A stretch of 64,000 bases of DNA. It comes from Microbacteriaceae bacterium. GTDB taxonomy: Bacteria > Actinomycetota > Actinomycetes > Actinomycetales > Microbacteriaceae. The position numbers and the translations under genes are program-made. The notes beneath the pieces were generated by a model, which was given only the letters and a program-made list of their open reading frames with translations, made no database searches and had not been told where the DNA came from. The DNA lies in assembly GCA_019638805.1 (NCBI GenBank), contig JAHBTA010000002.1, positions 434,001 to 498,000 of the forward strand, read 5' to 3'. Every line of letters starts with the position of its first letter. Position 1 is the first letter of the stretch. Positions 62,093 through 64,000 of this stretch are shown here, piece by piece.

Positions 62093-62148
62093 TTGCGTCT
62101 CAGGTGTTGCATCTCAGGTACTGCATCTCAGGTATTGCGTCTCGCTGG
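62093..62148. repeat. 14-bp tandem repeat in the leader of the binding-protein gene
   Basis: Four copies of TTGCRTCTCAGGTR (the last diverged) between the aldehyde dehydrogenase stop and the binding-protein start, on the minus strand inside the probable 5' leader of the importer operon. Confidence 0.85.
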
Positions 62149-62188
62149 TTGTGGTGGTTCGTGGGATCGGGCCGCGACTCAGAACGGG

Positions 62189-63643
62189 TCAGAACGGGTA
62201 CGGCTCGATGCGCGACTGGATGGTGACCCACTGCGCATCGGTGAAGGCCTCGATGTTGGCCTCGTGGCCGCCGAACCGGGCGCCCGTTCCCGAGTAGCCG
62301 GTGCCGCCGAACGGCGCCTCGGCCTCGTCGTCGACTGTCTGATCGTTGATGTGGAGGATCCCGGACGAGATCCGGTCCCCCAGCTCGAACGCCCGGTAGG
62401 CGTCGCGCGACAGGATCGACACCGAGAGCCCGAACTCGCTGGACTCGACCAGCTCGACCGCGTGGTCGACGTCCTCGAAGCGCAGGACGGGCGCGACCGG
62501 ACCGAAGATCTCCTCGGCGAACGCGGGATGCCCGTGCTCGACGTCGGCCAGCACGGTCGGCTGATAGAAGAGGTCGGTGTAGGTGCCGCCCGCGAGCAGG
62601 CGCGCCCCCGCATCCGCGGTCTGCGTCACGATCCCGTGCACGCGGTCGCGCTGGCGCTCGTCGATGATGGGGCCGAGCGGCGCCCCCGATGCCGGGTCGC
62701 CCGCGACCAGGGCCTTGGCCTTCTCTGCCAGCAGCGCGGTGTACTCGTCGTAGATGTCGGCGTGCACCAGGTGCCGGCCCGTGGTCATGCAGATCTGACC
62801 CTGGTGCAGGAACGAACCCCACGCCCCCGCGGCCGCGGCGGCCGGGACGTCGACGTCGGGCATGACGATCATGGCGTTGTTGCCGCCGAGCTCCAGGTGC
62901 ACGCGCTTGGGCACCCGCCCGCCGCGTTCGGCGATCGCGCGACCCGCCTCGGTCGATCCGGTGAACGAGATCACGGGCACCTGGGGATGCTCCACCAGAG
63001 CCGCCCCCGCATCCGCACCTCCCGGCACCACGGCCAGCAATCCGGAGGGGAGCCCCGCCTCCTCCAGCACCGCCGCGAGCACGAGCCCTCCGCACACGGC
63101 CGTGCGCGGGTCCGGCTTGAGCACGACCGCGTTGCCGAGCGCGAGCGCCGGGAAGACCGACCGGGAGGCGAGGATCGCCGGGAAGTTGAAGGGAGCGATG
63201 ACGCCGACCACGCCGACCGGGCGATGCCGCACGAGGCTGAGCCGGGGCCGCGAGGTGCGCAGCAGTTGGCCGTAGGGCATCATCGCGGTGGCCGCCGCGT
63301 GGTGGAACTCGCTCATCACGAGCCCCACCTCGAAGGCCGCCTTGCCGTGGGACGAGCCGGCCTCGTCGACGAGCCAGCGCTCCACAACCGCACGCTGCTT
63401 CTCGAGCACCGCAGCCGCACGGCGCATGATCTCGGCGCGCTCCTGCGCCGGGCGCGCCGCCCAGTCGCCCTGCGCGGCCCGCGCGCGTTCGACGGCAGCC
63501 GCGATGTCCAGCGTGCCGCCGTAGCCCACGGTGCCGAGCGTCGCGCCGGTCGCCGGCGAGACCACCGGCGAGGTGGCGGACAGTTCCGTCCAGCCACCGA
63601 TGTAGCCTCGGCCGTCCCAAACCTTGTCGGCGAAGAAGGTCAT
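62189..63643 (-). CDS. Aldehyde dehydrogenase (benzaldehyde/vanillin dehydrogenase-like)
   Basis: 484 residues. Catalytic Cys285 in GQICMTTGR, general-base Glu in HLELGGNNAM (about 251), NAD loop FTGSTEAGRAIAERG, PFNFPAI with the catalytic Asn. Similarity pattern of NAD-dependent aromatic-aldehyde dehydrogenases. Divergent from an AraC-type regulator truncated at the window edge, which fits aromatic-compound catabolism; upstream of the ABC importer on the same strand. Confidence 0.93.
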   Translation of the reverse strand: MTFFADKVWDGRGYIGGWTELSATSPVVSPATGATLGTVGYGGTLDIAAAVERARAAQGDWAARPAQERAEIMRRAAAVLEKQRAVVERWLVDEAGSSHGKAAFEVGLVMSEFHHAAATAMMPYGQLLRTSRPRLSLVRHRPVGVVGVIAPFNFPAILASRSVFPALALGNAVVLKPDPRTAVCGGLVLAAVLEEAGLPSGLLAVVPGGADAGAALVEHPQVPVISFTGSTEAGRAIAERGGRVPKRVHLELGGNNAMIVMPDVDVPAAAAAGAWGSFLHQGQICMTTGRHLVHADIYDEYTALLAEKAKALVAGDPASGAPLGPIIDERQRDRVHGIVTQTADAGARLLAGGTYTDLFYQPTVLADVEHGHPAFAEEIFGPVAPVLRFEDVDHAVELVESSEFGLSVSILSRDAYRAFELGDRISSGILHINDQTVDDEAEAPFGGTGYSGTGARFGGHEANIEAFTDAQWVTIQSRIEPYPF

Positions 63644-63784
63644 CGTCACTCCCCTCGGGCGTCGTCGTCCGGGAGCAACCATCCCAATCACCGTGGCGAG
63701 CGACCCGGCATTTCGTGCACGGCTCTTTCCGTCCCGCCCCGGATCGTCGAAACTGGAGGTACCCGAACACGCGTGGAGGCGAGC

Positions 63785-64000
63785 GTGGTTGTTCTCGAGG
63801 CGGAGAGCGCAGAGGGCTGGGAGTCGATTCTCAGCGGCTGCTTCGTTCCGCTGCGCTTCACGGGCCTCAAGGACACCTTCACCGGGCGCATGGAGCACAC
63901 GGCGATCGACGATTGTCTGTCGGTCTCCTATGTGACGACTTCGGGCGACATCGCCGACCGTACCGAGCGCCTCGCGGCACGGGCCGACAGCGACGACATC
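63785..64000 (+). CDS. AraC-type regulator N-terminus (partial, cut by right edge)
   Basis: 72 complete codons (no stop) of an AraC-binding-like domain: ESILSGCFVPLRFTGLKDTFTGRMEHTAIDDCLSVSYVTTSGDIADRT, matching ligand domains of NphR/BenR-type activators of aromatic catabolism. GTG at 63785 has GGAGG 5 nt upstream; a GTG at 63773 is an alternative. Likely regulates the divergent aldehyde dehydrogenase. The 141-bp divergent region between them should hold both promoters; I see no clear operator there. Confidence 0.75.
   Translation, partial: MVVLEAESAEGWESILSGCFVPLRFTGLKDTFTGRMEHTAIDDCLSVSYVTTSGDIADRTERLAARADSDDI

Overview
The window is high-GC DNA (about 70% G+C) with dense gene packing, many GTG starts, and few intergenic gaps. 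Gene content points to an actinobacterium, most likely Microbacteriaceae: AdnA/AdnB-type helicase-nucleases, UPF0182, DUF3039, DUF3107, a DUF222-HNH protein, 7Fe ferredoxin, and many start codons lying 6-7 nt after a TANNNT hexamer (the layout of leaderless mRNAs). No 16S or other species marker is present, so the genus is an inference.

Layout. 1-2205: murI-rph-rdgB operon (minus), running off the left edge into another gene. 2262-3925: pncB and DUF3039. 3929-7101: ABC exporter whose ATPase carries a long Glu-Pro repeat. 7315-15845: a cell-wall polymer (teichoic-acid-like) island with a nucleotidyltransferase, a TagG/TagH-like exporter, an unknown protein, a single-domain and a double-domain CDP-glycerol-type phosphotransferase, and a family 2 glycosyltransferase. 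15922-18655: HtrA-like protease and two exported proteins. 18731-24566: aminotransferase, TetR regulator, nitrilase, lipoprotein, BadF-type kinase, saccharopine-dehydrogenase-like enzyme.

24770-27073: a compact candidate redox/NO regulon (cupin, truncated haemoglobin, Cys-containing HTH regulator, membrane protein, 7Fe ferredoxin) whose two divergent intergenic regions share an ATAAA-N16-TTTAT operator overlapping the -10 elements. 27100-28911: glutamate dehydrogenase, initiator tRNA and a repeat-rich 461-bp intergenic region. 28911-38834: UPF0182, YlbL-type protease, inactive-looking zinc protease, an orphan cyclodehydratase-like (TOMM) zinc protein whose 3' end overlaps a UvrD helicase by 134 bp, NudC, and a phosphotransferase-fold protein lacking its catalytic Asp. 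38894-50666: MFS exporter/LysR pair, AdnBA, DUF3107, alanine dehydrogenase with an Lrp-type regulator, ferritin-like protein. 50767-58322: DEAD-box helicase, lipoprotein, PHP phosphoesterase, membrane EEP nuclease/phosphatase, DUF222-HNH protein, aminopeptidase P. 58347-64000: sugar-type ABC importer, aldehyde dehydrogenase and the start of an AraC-type regulator cut by the right edge.

Structural themes: (1) about 25 promoter-proximal TANNNT hexamers just before start codons, including two pairs of divergent overlapping ones; (2) four long imperfect palindromes in intergenic DNA, two sharing the TCTCAGGAG arm; (3) short tandem duplications at gene 3' ends; (4) low-complexity in-frame expansions in several otherwise conserved enzymes.
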